A DNA stretch of 34,999 nucleotides, taken from NCBI GenBank assembly GCA_020724955.1, contig DYFY01000008.1, forward strand, positions 1 through 34,999, read 5' to 3'. Position numbers and translations under genes: made by a program. Shown in pieces: positions 22,656-30,334 of this stretch (its first letter is position 1; every line of letters starts with the position of its first letter). Under the pieces are notes generated by a model. That model was not told the origin of the DNA, ran no database searches, and was given only the letters and a program-made list of their open reading frames with translations. The stretch comes from Candidatus Parvarchaeum sp. GTDB taxonomy: Archaea; Nanobdellota; Nanobdellia; Pacearchaeales; GW2011-AR1.

Positions 22656-22954
22656 TTTGTCTCCCTCGGCTTGACAACTTCTATAAAATTGAAATGAATA
22701 ATCTTGCTCAATGGCCTGCACTCTCTAACCTTAACATAATCTCCGGCGTGCACATCCGCTCCTTCGGGAATTCTTGCGTGCAGTCTTGTCTTTCTTTTTG
22801 TGAATCTTTCAAACTTTTTTATTTTGACTGTCCTTTCAAATTCAACGACAATTCTTTTGCTAAATTTTTTGACTACATGCCCGTGGAAAGTTCTTCCTCT
22901 GGTAGAAACTATCTCTTTCCCTTTCTTCTCTATGTTTTTCTTTTTCTTTTCCAT
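22652..22954 (-). CDS. rps17: Small subunit ribosomal protein uS17
   Basis: This is a 100-aa protein. An OB-fold core with RTFHGHVVKKFSKRIVVEFE and HARIPEGADVHAGDYVKVRE matches archaeal uS17. The start at 22954 is preferred: AGGGGTGA lies about 9 nt upstream, while the alternative is a GTG at 22966. It follows aIF1 directly; RNase P protein Rnp1, which usually lies between them in euryarchaea, is absent. Confidence 0.95.
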   Translation of the reverse strand: MEKKKKNIEKKGKEIVSTRGRTFHGHVVKKFSKRIVVEFERTVKIKKFERFTKRKTRLHARIPEGADVHAGDYVKVRECRPLSKIIHFNFIEVVKPRETK

Positions 22955-22971
22955 TTTTCTTTTCACCCCTG

Positions 22972-23274
22972 TCAGCTATCGTCTATCGCATCTTCTGAAA
23001 ACCCAAGTTTAACCAAAACCGGTTTTACTTGTTTTTTGTGGTTCCCTTGCAGTTCAATTTCTCCGTCCTTCACTGTCCCGCCACATGCAAGAGCTGCCTT
23101 CAGGGACTTCGCTGTTCCCTTTATGTCGATGCTTTTGTCAAATCCGGAAACAATAGTGATGGATTTCCCATACCTTCTCGTTTCGGTTCTCACAGTTATT
23201 TTTTGTTCGCTCTTTGCGAGGTCTTCCCATGCGATAGCTTCAACAGGCAAGCCTGTTCTTGGATCTATCTCCAT
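22972..23274 (-). CDS. Translation initiation factor aIF1 (SUI1)
   Basis: This is a 100-aa protein of the SUI1/eIF1 family, which monitors start-codon selection on the 30S subunit. The core RRYGKSITIVSGFD, LKAALACGGTVKDGEIELQG and the C-terminal VKPVLVKLGFSEDAI are diagnostic. The N-terminus IDPRTGLPVEAIAWEDLA aligns with the usual CPxCGLPxxLCxC zinc motif but has no Cys, so zinc binding has been lost. It lies between uL29 and uS17, as in other archaea. Confidence 0.95.
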   Translation of the reverse strand: MEIDPRTGLPVEAIAWEDLAKSEQKITVRTETRRYGKSITIVSGFDKSIDIKGTAKSLKAALACGGTVKDGEIELQGNHKKQVKPVLVKLGFSEDAIDDS

Positions 23275-23276
23275 GT

Positions 23277-23486
23277 CTATTTATTTTTCACCTCCTCCTT
23301 TTGGGATTTGGTGATATTTTTGTATGTAATTAGTCGCGCAATAGCCTTTTTAATCTCTTTCGTTTTCGCATTTGTCCTGTTGGCAGTTACATTTGCCTTT
23401 GCAAGTTCAAATTTGAGCTCATCAAGCTTTGAATTCATTTCGTTTTCATTCATTTTCCTGATATCTTTTGCTTTTAAGACAGCCAT
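23277..23486 (-). CDS. rpl29: Large subunit ribosomal protein uL29
   Basis: This is a 69-aa two-helix protein. LKAKDIRKMNENEMNSKLDE and the second helix TKEIKKAIARLITYKNITKS fit uL29, which lies at the nascent-chain exit near the SRP and chaperone docking site. Start and uS3 stop overlap by one base; it precedes aIF1 by 2 nt. Confidence 0.94.
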   Translation of the reverse strand: MAVLKAKDIRKMNENEMNSKLDELKFELAKANVTANRTNAKTKEIKKAIARLITYKNITKSQKEEVKNK

Positions 23487-24169
23487 TATTTCTTTGCCTC
23501 CGTTTTCTTTTTCGCTTTCTTTTTTTCAATTTTTACAGAACTTTCTTCAGCAATCGGCTTGATTCTGCTGAGAAAATTTTCATCTATTTTTATCTGGTCA
23601 TGTATCTCTGCGTCAGGAGGAAGTATGCTTACTTTCACTCCCACAACTCCTTGTCTTGTAGTTGCCTGCGTCATAGCTCTCTTCACAACTTTTGCAGGGT
23701 CTCCCGTTTTTTTGAGATAGCCGTGGCTGAATCTCCACGTTTTTGCCCGTTCGCTCGGAAGCCTTCCGGACAAAACAATTTCAGCGCCCATTGCTCCCGC
23801 CTTTATTATATCTTGAAGAGACTTGTAAGCAATTAGCTTGAACTTCAGAGAACCCTTTCTTTCAAGATTAAGAGCGATATTGTCAGCCACTATTTGAGGG
23901 TCAAGCATCTCATTCTGAATGTCCTTGATCTCTATATGGGGATTGTCCATTTTAAATTTTTTCTTAAGTATCTGGGTAAGCTCATCTATTCTCTCTCCGC
24001 TTTTTCCTATGACTAATCCAGGTCTGTTGGTTGAAACGACTATTTTTTCCCCAACAGGAGTGTATTCTATCAAGACTTCACTGATTCTGCCCTTGCCTAA
24101 AGCTCCTTTTACGTATTCTCTAACTCCTAATTCTTCTTCCTTAAACCCGACAAATTTTTTTTCATCCAT
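23486..24169 (-). CDS. rps3: Small subunit ribosomal protein uS3
   Basis: This is a 227-aa protein with an N-terminal KH domain. The GxxG loop is VIGKSGERIDELTQIL, following VSTNRPGL. The C-terminal domain has IVLSGRLPSERAKTWRFSHG. The tail is Lys-rich (KKKAKKKTEAKK). uS3 lines the mRNA entry tunnel. Its ATG overlaps the end of uL22 by 8 nt. Confidence 0.96.
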   Translation of the reverse strand: MDEKKFVGFKEEELGVREYVKGALGKGRISEVLIEYTPVGEKIVVSTNRPGLVIGKSGERIDELTQILKKKFKMDNPHIEIKDIQNEMLDPQIVADNIALNLERKGSLKFKLIAYKSLQDIIKAGAMGAEIVLSGRLPSERAKTWRFSHGYLKKTGDPAKVVKRAMTQATTRQGVVGVKVSILPPDAEIHDQIKIDENFLSRIKPIAEESSVKIEKKKAKKKTEAKK

Positions 24170-24704
24170 TTTTCTCTCTGTTCATCTCCTTTGCTTTTAT
24201 GATTATATTGGTTCTCTTCGCTTCTCTTCCGCCGGTTTTCGCAGGCCTGTATGCCCAGCTTGCGCTGGCTTCACACACAACACTTTTATCTAAATCCATC
24301 CCGTTTATGATGACATTTCCCTTGAGCCCCTTTAAAGCTTTAATGAATACTTTTGATGCTTTAACAGGATATCTCCCGGACATCATCCCTTTTCCCTTTC
24401 TGTGAGGTATCTCTCCTTTGAATGGAACCACTTTCTTTTTTTCCGACACTTGCTCAAGATCGGAAATAGCTTTTTCAATATGTTTCCACTTTATGAACCT
24501 GCAGATATATTTTGCATGCTTCATAGAAATATGGGCTCCTTTGGTTCTTGCAACAGCTTCTTCTTTCTTAACTATCTTTTTTTCATCCTGCTTTTTTTTC
24601 ACAGGCTTGTCTTCTGGTTTTTTTTCTTCAGCCAAATTTTCCTGCTTTCCAGCTCCAGCTGGCATTTCTTCTTTCTTTTCGTTGTTTGTTTTTTCTTCAG
24701 CCAT
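24162..24704 (-). CDS. rpl22: Large subunit ribosomal protein uL22 with charged N-terminal extension
   Basis: This is a 180-aa protein. The conserved part begins near residue 50 (AVARTKGAHISMKHAKYICR). It continues through VVPFKGEIPHRKGKGMMSGR and ends with the REAKRTNIIIKAKE hairpin that lines the exit tunnel. The first 50 residues are almost all Lys, Glu, Pro and Ala, probably disordered and not in typical uL22. The ATG at 24704 follows the uS19 stop by 6 nt; a TTG two codons earlier is less likely. Confidence 0.95.
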   Translation of the reverse strand: MAEEKTNNEKKEEMPAGAGKQENLAEEKKPEDKPVKKKQDEKKIVKKEEAVARTKGAHISMKHAKYICRFIKWKHIEKAISDLEQVSEKKKVVPFKGEIPHRKGKGMMSGRYPVKASKVFIKALKGLKGNVIINGMDLDKSVVCEASASWAYRPAKTGGREAKRTNIIIKAKEMNREKNG

Positions 24705-24710
24705 TTTCAA

Positions 24711-25112
24711 TTATTTCTTCTTAGCCCTGGATCCTTTTGTAGCCCCTATGCCTGCAGAAGTGTGGACAGGCTTTTTCCTAGTCAGAGCGAATTCTCCAAG
24801 TCTGTGTCCTATCATGTCAATTGTAATTTCAACATTCTGGAATCCTCTCCCGTCGTAGATTCCTATTGTCTTCCCCACAAGCCTCGGGACTATAACTATA
24901 TCCCTTTGGTGCGTCCTTATTTTCTTTTTTCTCGCATCTTTTTTCTCGCATCTTCTTATGAATTTGGTTATAACGTCAAAGTTTCGGAAAACAGACCTTC
25001 TGCTTCTGGAAGGAAGATATTTAGCAACCTCTCTGACATCAAGACTCTGAAGCTCCTCTAACGACTTTCCCCTGTATTTCAGTTCTTTTGATTTTATTTT
25101 TACTTCTTCCAT
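24711..25112 (-). CDS. rps19: Small subunit ribosomal protein uS19
   Basis: This is a 133-aa protein. The archaeal N-terminal helix (ELKYRGKSLEELQSLDVREV) precedes the core with HQRDIVIVPRLVGKTIGIYD and the C-terminal GHRLGEFALTRKKPVHTSAG. It sits in the 30S head with uS13. It lies 1 nt after uL2. Confidence 0.96.
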   Translation of the reverse strand: MEEVKIKSKELKYRGKSLEELQSLDVREVAKYLPSRSRRSVFRNFDVITKFIRRCEKKDARKKKIRTHQRDIVIVPRLVGKTIGIYDGRGFQNVEITIDMIGHRLGEFALTRKKPVHTSAGIGATKGSRAKKK

Positions 25113-25113
25113 T

Positions 25114-25812
25114 TTATCTCTTCTTCCCTGTCTTTCTCGGCCTCAAATGCCCTACTCTTCTTCCAGGAGGAGCGTTTCTCTTGGCTGTTTTTGATTTAAT
25201 TCTCTTCCCTCTTCCAGAGCCGAATGGATGATCAATGGCATTAACGCTTACGGCAGAAATTCTTGGGTAGAGCTTCCCTCTTGCTTTCATTTTGTGATAT
25301 CTTCTTCCTGCTTTCAAAAATGGTTTTTGCTTTCTTCCATCTCCGGCGATAATCCCGATTGTCGCTCTGCAATTTCCGTCAAGTTTAACTTCTTTTCTAT
25401 GAGGCATTAAAATCCCGACTTTGTTGAACTCATAAATTTTGTTAATTGTAGCGCTGCTTCCTGATGACCTTATCATCTTTCCCCCGTCTCCGGGATTTCT
25501 TTCAATGTTGAAAATCTTTGTCCCGACCGGAATGTCTTTTATTCTCAAAATGTTTCCTTCTCTGGCTTCTCCATCTTCGATTATTACCTCCTGCCCCTGA
25601 ACAGCTCCGTCAAAAGCGACGTTAAAGAAAATTCCTGAGCCGGTCTTCACTTTTATCAAAGGTGCTGAATGCCCAGCGGATTTTACAATATCTAAAATAA
25701 TCCCTTTCTTTTCCCCGATAGGATATGAAACTTTATGGGAGTAGGCTGCTCTTCTGACTCTGTAAGTCATGCTTCCCTTTCCTCTCGCCTGTGAAATTAT
25801 TCTCTTCCCCAT
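25114..25812 (-). CDS. rpl2: Large subunit ribosomal protein uL2
   Basis: This is a 232-aa protein. RGKGSMTYRVRRAAYSHK at the N-terminus and the C-terminal AVSVNAIDHPFGSGRGKRIK contain the conserved His near the peptidyl-transferase centre. The basic tail TAKRNAPPGRRVGHLRPRKT is typical. It shares one base with uL23, in the invariant order uL3-uL4-uL23-uL2-uS19. Confidence 0.97.
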   Translation of the reverse strand: MGKRIISQARGKGSMTYRVRRAAYSHKVSYPIGEKKGIILDIVKSAGHSAPLIKVKTGSGIFFNVAFDGAVQGQEVIIEDGEAREGNILRIKDIPVGTKIFNIERNPGDGGKMIRSSGSSATINKIYEFNKVGILMPHRKEVKLDGNCRATIGIIAGDGRKQKPFLKAGRRYHKMKARGKLYPRISAVSVNAIDHPFGSGRGKRIKSKTAKRNAPPGRRVGHLRPRKTGKKR

Positions 25813-26054
25813 TATATCATACCAAGTTTAGTTGCAATGTCAATTGCAGGATTGCTTTTATCCAGCCTGACAAATGCTATTTTTTTGTTGCTTTTAATTA
25901 ATGTTCTTACTTTATCGACTTTGACTTTGAAGGTTCTTTCAACTTCTTTCCCTATTTCTTCTTTTCTCTCTCTCCTCCCGACCTCAAAAGTCAGAGTGTT
26001 GTCAATGTCAATTCTCTTAACAGCTTTTTCAGTGGTTACAGGCTTCAATATCAT
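25812..26054 (-). CDS. rpl23: Large subunit ribosomal protein uL23
   Basis: This is an 80-aa short archaeal uL23. ILKPVTTEKAVKRIDIDNTL and the strand VDKVRTLIKSNKKIAFVRLD match the family. It forms the nascent-chain exit docking site with uL29. It overlaps uL4 by 4 nt. Confidence 0.95.
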   Translation of the reverse strand: MILKPVTTEKAVKRIDIDNTLTFEVGRRERKEEIGKEVERTFKVKVDKVRTLIKSNKKIAFVRLDKSNPAIDIATKLGMI

Positions 26055-26827
26055 TTTATTTCTCCGAGTTCTTTAATTGCCTTTTCAGTATAAACACAAA
26101 CTCTTCCCAAAGGAAACAGGTCTGCAACAGAAATCTCTTTCACTCTCCTCACATCAATTCCGTTAAATTTGGCTTTTTCTTTTTCTCCCATAACCAAAAG
26201 AATTCCTGCCGAAGTTTTATACTTTCTTCCCCTTGTTTTTCCTTTTCCAGCCCTCACCTTTCTGTTTTTGAGAAATTTTTCCAAATTTTTTCCAAAAATT
26301 TCTTTAAGAACTCCCATTGCCTCCTTAGTTTTTAGTTTTTCAAATCCAGATTGGAGGACTATCGGCGGTTTAAATTCAATTCTCTTCAGCCCGGAATATC
26401 TTTTTAATATATAGTTTTCATTGGCGGTAGAGGCAAAGGCGGAAGCCATAGAAATTTGAATTTCTTTTTTGTTGATTTTTCTTTCTTTTCCTATGCCCTT
26501 CGGACCATGAACTCTTCTTCCTCCTCTTGCTCCTGACGCCTCCGCACCTATCCAGTAAAATTGGGTTCCTCTTCTCCACATGGTTTTTCTTGGAGCTCTG
26601 GAAATTCCTCTCCCATAATGCCCCTTCCAATCATGTCTTTTGTGGCTAATGGTTCCTGAAGCAGAGTGTTTTCTTCCCGCCCTTGGATCATGAGAATATG
26701 GATGAATAAATTTGTCTGCCTCAAAATGTTTAACAACAATATCCTCTCTTATTTTTTGGCTGAATACTTTAGGAAGTTCAATCTCTTCTCCTTCTTTTCC
26801 TTTCAAATCGTATAATTTTGTTTTCAT
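26051..26827 (-). CDS. rpl4: Large subunit ribosomal protein uL4
   Basis: This is a 258-aa archaeal uL4. The long internal loop that reaches the exit tunnel includes RKHSASGTISHKRHDWKGHY, TMWRRGTQFYWIGAEA and ARGGRRVHGPKGIGKERKIN. The C-terminal part has AGILLVMGEKEKAKFNGIDV. It overlaps uL3 by 4 nt. Confidence 0.96.
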   Translation of the reverse strand: MKTKLYDLKGKEGEEIELPKVFSQKIREDIVVKHFEADKFIHPYSHDPRAGRKHSASGTISHKRHDWKGHYGRGISRAPRKTMWRRGTQFYWIGAEASGARGGRRVHGPKGIGKERKINKKEIQISMASAFASTANENYILKRYSGLKRIEFKPPIVLQSGFEKLKTKEAMGVLKEIFGKNLEKFLKNRKVRAGKGKTRGRKYKTSAGILLVMGEKEKAKFNGIDVRRVKEISVADLFPLGRVCVYTEKAIKELGEIK

Positions 26828-27762
26828 TTTAGCTCAATAATCTCCCATTTTCTTTTTGTCTGTTTTTTGTTAGGCCTCGCCGCAGGAGTGATTAGAAGCT
26901 GTCTTTTTGCAGGCCCCTGCACGCTTCCGCTAACTATAACATAGCTCCCCTGAATCTTTCCGTAGTTTTTAAATCCCTCACTTTTGTTGATGTTTTTCTC
27001 TCCTTCAGAGACCTCTCCATATCTCAATGCTTTTAAGTTGTTGGTCACCCTGCTGAACATTCCAAGCTGTCCAGCCATTGGAACTCTGAATGTGACTCTT
27101 GCAGGATGCCATGGACCAATGCTTCCAGGATTTCTCACTCCCTTTTCAGACTTATGAGCTTTTAACGTAATTCCAAATCGTTTTACAGGCCCCTGCAGAC
27201 CTTTGCCTTTGGTTAGTCCTCTTACATCAACAACATTCCATTTTGCCAATTCATTTAACCCTATTTCTTTTCCAATAAGCCTCTTGACAAAACCTATTTT
27301 ATCGCTGGAATTCACAACAACTTCAGCAAGGTCTGGAGTTTTTTTAAAGCCATTTTTCAAGACAGAGTAAATTATGACTCTAACTTCATCAAAATCTTCT
27401 GCATTTTCAAAGCTTTTTGTTTCCTTTGGGAGTTTGACTTTTCTCTTGAGAATTTTATCGTTTGAAACTATAATCTCTTTGGCAACCCTTCCATTTTTGT
27501 ACATTCTTACAGAAAATATTTTCATTTTAGGGATTTCCAAAATTGTGACAGGAACCACAAGTTTTTTCCCCTTAGTCATGGATTTGTCTGTGTCGTCTTT
27601 GACAACGGCAGAGGCCATTCCAACTTTATATGCAAGAAATCCCTGTAAACCTTCTTCAGAACTCTTGACACTGCCCCAGTTTACTCTAGGAATAGACTTT
27701 CTGGCTCTCTTTCTCGGCCAGTACTGCAAGCTTCCAAATCTAGGTCTGTTTTTCTTGGGCAT
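26824..27762 (-). CDS. rpl3: Large subunit ribosomal protein uL3
   Basis: This is a 312-aa first gene of the S10/spc superoperon. The N-terminus RPRFGSLQYWPRKRARKSIP and the FLAYKVGMASAVVKDDTDKS segment are archaeal/eukaryotic type. TKGKGLQGPVKRFGITLKAH and the GSIGPWHPARVTFRVPMAGQ loop that approaches the peptidyl-transferase centre are present. The ATG lies 109 nt downstream of an unknown gene with a promoter in between. Confidence 0.97.
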   Translation of the reverse strand: MPKKNRPRFGSLQYWPRKRARKSIPRVNWGSVKSSEEGLQGFLAYKVGMASAVVKDDTDKSMTKGKKLVVPVTILEIPKMKIFSVRMYKNGRVAKEIIVSNDKILKRKVKLPKETKSFENAEDFDEVRVIIYSVLKNGFKKTPDLAEVVVNSSDKIGFVKRLIGKEIGLNELAKWNVVDVRGLTKGKGLQGPVKRFGITLKAHKSEKGVRNPGSIGPWHPARVTFRVPMAGQLGMFSRVTNNLKALRYGEVSEGEKNINKSEGFKNYGKIQGSYVIVSGSVQGPAKRQLLITPAARPNKKQTKRKWEIIELK

Positions 27763-27850
27763 ACTTTAAACTTTCTCATTTTATCGGGTGCAACTCTCCC
27801 ATTTATCTCCAATCAGATATTCTACAACCAGATTTAGTCAGAAATACAGG

Positions 27851-27860
27851 TTTTTAAATC
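27851..27860 (-). promoter_or_regulatory. Probable promoter of the uL3 superoperon
   Basis: GATTTAAAAA is the best TATA-like element in the gap before uL3. A start about 26 nt downstream (near 27829) would give a leader of roughly 65 nt. This is unlike the leaderless starts of most first genes here and leaves room for a regulatory RNA structure, although I see no strong hairpin. Confidence 0.45.
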
Positions 27861-27871
27861 TATCTTTGCCG

Positions 27872-28573
27872 TCACGCCACAAAATTTTTCTCGCTTACTA
27901 TCTCTTTTCCATCAATATTTATTTTCCTTATTACCTTACCTCTTCTCTTAGCAAGCCTCCTCATCTCACCAGGGTCTTCTATGCCGGGAGGAATTTCTAT
28001 TTCTTCTATTATAAAATCATGTGATACATTTGCTTCCTTAAAATCCTGGCTTTCAAAAATCATAGCATTAATGATTTTCCTATCCTCTGTTTTCAGCCTG
28101 CAGAAATCAACTTTTGGAGTTTCATCTCCTTTTGCGGAAGGTTTGCCGGTTTTTGGAGCTTTGGCTTTTATTTTCAGTTCATTGCCTTCTGCATTAAAAG
28201 AAAGAGCGATAAAACTCTCTGGAAAATCATCACAGAGTTTCATAATCTCTCTTCCGGACATTTCTTCATCCATAACATACTGCTTAACCCCCTGAAACTG
28301 CTTTTTTTCCTTAAATCTTAGTTTCCCAGCTAAGTCTTTGGTAGAAACAACCACTCCACTCACTCTTGTTTTTTTGTCCCCAAGGACTTCAGCAGCAGCC
28401 CTGACAAGCTCATTAGCATATTCAGGAGTAGTAGAGACTGAATATCTGCCTTTGGAATTTTTTGCATTAATCATTGCTCTGTTCTTGAATACTCCTCTGC
28501 TGAACTTTTGAAACTGCAGGTGCACAAGGTTGTCGCTGTTTCCTTCGAAGATTTTCTTAATGAAAAATTCCAT
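27872..28573 (-). CDS. Unknown protein upstream of uL3
   Basis: This is a 233-aa soluble protein of no family I can name with certainty. It opens with MEFFIKKIFEGNSDNLVHLQ and has a strand-rich first half including VSGVVVSTKDLAGKLRF. A Lys/Pro linker follows near residue 130 (KAPKTGKPSAKGDETPK). The C-terminus is charged and helical with EMRRLAKRRGKVIRKI. It contains two Cys. It has its own palindromic TATA element centred 26 nt before the ATG at 28573 and points into the ribosomal superoperon. RNA binding is a guess from charge and context only. Confidence 0.7.
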   Translation of the reverse strand: MEFFIKKIFEGNSDNLVHLQFQKFSRGVFKNRAMINAKNSKGRYSVSTTPEYANELVRAAAEVLGDKKTRVSGVVVSTKDLAGKLRFKEKKQFQGVKQYVMDEEMSGREIMKLCDDFPESFIALSFNAEGNELKIKAKAPKTGKPSAKGDETPKVDFCRLKTEDRKIINAMIFESQDFKEANVSHDFIIEEIEIPPGIEDPGEMRRLAKRRGKVIRKINIDGKEIVSEKNFVA

Positions 28574-28592
28574 CCTCTTAGCCAGGTTTTTC

Positions 28593-28604
28593 AGTTTATA
28601 AACT
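28593..28604. promoter_or_regulatory. Perfectly palindromic TATA element between divergent genes
   Basis: AGTTTATAAACT is a 12-bp perfect palindrome. Its centre lies about 26 nt before the ATG at 28573 on the minus strand. On the plus strand it would start transcription near 28625, about 38 nt before the ATG at 28663. A second AT-rich element, CTTATTAA (28633-28640), is better placed for a leaderless plus transcript. Confidence 0.5.
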
Positions 28605-28662
28605 TAAGTTGGTTGTTTTGTTCCACACAAAACTTATTAAGCCAGGCAATCTTCGAAATAGA

Positions 28663-29694
28663 ATGCCTGTAAAACATTCGGATTTGAAAAAATACTCGAT
28701 TTTTGCTCTGATAGTTCTTCTTATCGCCCTGGCTTTCGTAATAATACGACCGATTCTGCTGTCGATTGTCACAGGCCTCATTCTGGCTTACGCCTTCAAT
28801 CCTTTTTACCACAGGATAAAAAAAATAGTCAGGGAGAAAAACACGGCTGCTTTTTCCGTCGGTCTGATAATTGTTCTCATAATCTTTATACCTCTCTGGT
28901 TTCTGATTCCATTGATAATCCAGCAGGTTTTTGACACTTTCAAAGAACTGCAGTCTCTTGATGTTGGAGGATTTATCCAGACCATTCTCCCGATAACATC
29001 GGCCAGATTGCAGACAGATCTCACCAACGCCGTAATTAATTTTATAAGCAAAATAACTTCGGCATCTCTTTCAGCGCTGGCGGACTTTCTTCTGAATATC
29101 CCCACTCTTCTTCTTCATTTATCGGTTGTAATTTTTGTCTTTTTCTTCACGCTTCGTGATCAGGACAAGCTGAAAGAGTTTGTTTCAGGAATATCTCCTT
29201 TGAAGAAGGAAAAAGAAAAGCTCTTGGTAAAGCAGTTTAAAGACATGACCTCATCAATCGTTTATGGGTATGTAGTCGTCGGTATAATTCAGGGAGTGGC
29301 CACAGGTATAGGGCTCATAATCTTTGGGGTTCCGAGCGCATTATTACTTACTGTCTTTGCAGTATTTGCAGCTATAATTCCTGTAGTAGGAGTTTGGTTG
29401 ATTTGGGTCCCGGTAGCCATATATCTCCTCATGCAGGGAAACACGACAATTGCGATTTTGTTTGTTCTCTACAACGCTTTGATAGTCTCTTCAATAGATA
29501 ATTTCCTCCGCCCGTACCTCGTAGCAAGAAAAACAAAATCCTCCTCGGTAATAGTGCTGGTTGGAATGATAGGAGGGCTTTTTGTTTTTGGAGTGTTGGG
29601 AATAATAATAGGCCCGCTTGTTTTGTCGTATGTCATCCTTTTTATAGAAGCCTACAAAAACAAAGCGCTGGCGGACATGTTCCAGTCAGAATAG
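28663..29694 (+). CDS. AI-2E/PerM family transporter
   Basis: This is a 343-aa integral membrane protein starting at the ATG at 28663; upstream in-frame codons lack hydrophobic continuity and overlap the promoter. About eight hydrophobic segments are seen. They include FALIVLLIALAFVIIRPILL, the central long polar stretch, and the conserved C-terminal IDNFLRPYLVARKTKSSS followed by GGLFVFGVLGIIIGPLVLSY. This is the AI-2E (formerly UPF0118/PerM) family, whose members include a sodium/proton antiporter and exporters. The substrate here is unknown. Confidence 0.88.
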   Translation: MPVKHSDLKKYSIFALIVLLIALAFVIIRPILLSIVTGLILAYAFNPFYHRIKKIVREKNTAAFSVGLIIVLIIFIPLWFLIPLIIQQVFDTFKELQSLDVGGFIQTILPITSARLQTDLTNAVINFISKITSASLSALADFLLNIPTLLLHLSVVIFVFFFTLRDQDKLKEFVSGISPLKKEKEKLLVKQFKDMTSSIVYGYVVVGIIQGVATGIGLIIFGVPSALLLTVFAVFAAIIPVVGVWLIWVPVAIYLLMQGNTTIAILFVLYNALIVSSIDNFLRPYLVARKTKSSSVIVLVGMIGGLFVFGVLGIIIGPLVLSYVILFIEAYKNKALADMFQSE

Positions 29695-29699
29695 CTAAT

Positions 29700-29709
29700 T
29701 TTATATATC
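29700..29709 (+). promoter_or_regulatory. TATA element of the 95-aa protein gene
   Basis: TTTATATATC lies right after the transporter stop and is centred about 25 nt before the ATG at 29729, consistent with a leaderless transcript. Confidence 0.5.
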
Positions 29710-29728
29710 TCTTTTTTATCTGTTAGTC

Positions 29729-30016
29729 ATGAGAGATTCAGATTTATTTTATAATAAGCAGCTGGTTGATTATCTAAAGAAGAATTTAAGGAAAGGCTAT
29801 ACCAAAGAGTCACTGAAATGGGCTTTAATAAATCAAGGGCATTCAAGAATAGAAATAGACAAGGCGTTTCAAAAGCTTCAGGAGGAAATGGCGAAAAATG
29901 CTCCTGTTTTAAAAACAAAGCCGGACATAAAATATGAGGTTGTTGAGCCAAAAATAGATGTCCAGAATTTCAGGCCATCAAAAAAATCCTTATTTAAAAG
30001 ATTTTTCAGGAAGTAG
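29729..30016 (+). CDS. Small conserved-looking cytosolic protein
   Basis: This is a 95-aa protein. The first half, with LVDYLKKNLRKGYTKESLKW and ALINQGHSRIEIDKAFQKLQ, looks like a compact helical domain resembling UBA/SHOCT-like or small DNA-binding modules. A Pro/Lys linker leads to a basic tail KKSLFKRFFRK. I have no family name for it. It has its own promoter and lies 34 nt after the transporter gene. Confidence 0.65.
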   Translation: MRDSDLFYNKQLVDYLKKNLRKGYTKESLKWALINQGHSRIEIDKAFQKLQEEMAKNAPVLKTKPDIKYEVVEPKIDVQNFRPSKKSLFKRFFRK

Positions 30017-30170
30017 AATCTTCTGTGCCAATTTCCTATTCTTCACCTTCATCATCTAATTAATATTCATTTAGTCAATTATTTACAGAGGGATTTTTCC
30101 TGCAAAAATTTTTCTAAACAAACTCTTTCAGGCATAAAAAACCAAAGGCATCTGTAACCAAAATATCAAA

Positions 30171-30251
30171 CGCCGGCGGTAGGAATCGAACCTACACATC
30201 CAAAGGAAAGTGGTTTTCAAGACCACCGGGCTACCACTGCCCAACGCCGGC
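30171..30251 (-). tRNA. tRNA-Ser, anticodon TGA
   Basis: The cloverleaf is complete. The acceptor is GCCGGCG/CGCCGGC, the D stem GGGC/GCCC, the anticodon stem GTGGT/ACCAC with loop CTTGAAA, the T stem GTAGG/CCTAC with loop TTCGATT, and the discriminator G73. A 14-nt variable arm that can form TCC/GGA makes it class II. It reads UCA and, through U34, probably other UCN codons. No CCA is encoded and there is no intron. Confidence 0.95.
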
Positions 30252-30274
30252 ATAAGAATATAGGACAAAATTAA

Positions 30275-30283
30275 CTTTTAAAC
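30275..30283 (-). promoter_or_regulatory. Promoter of tRNA-Ser
   Basis: On the minus strand GTTTAAAAG is centred about 28 nt upstream of the first base of tRNA-Ser, the normal archaeal TATA position for a tRNA gene. Confidence 0.55.
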
Positions 30284-30293
30284 CTTCGGACTA

Positions 30294-30334
30294 TAGCAGA
30301 CGGCATGCAAAATCCCCTAGTTTGTCGTCTGCTA
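30294..30334. repeat. Small palindromic dispersed repeat, copy B
   Basis: TAGCAGACG (30294-30302) pairs perfectly with CGTCTGCTA (30326-30334) around a 23-nt loop. The right arm and following bases TCGTCTGCTATTT (30325-30337) recur exactly at 9646-9658. It lies between the tRNA-Ser promoter and the end of the MazG-like gene. Confidence 0.6.

Noticed and set aside
30000-30060. Another C-box-like ATGATGA on the minus strand at 30049-30055
   Set aside because: The next CTGA is about 40 nt away and no D'/C' pair lies between.
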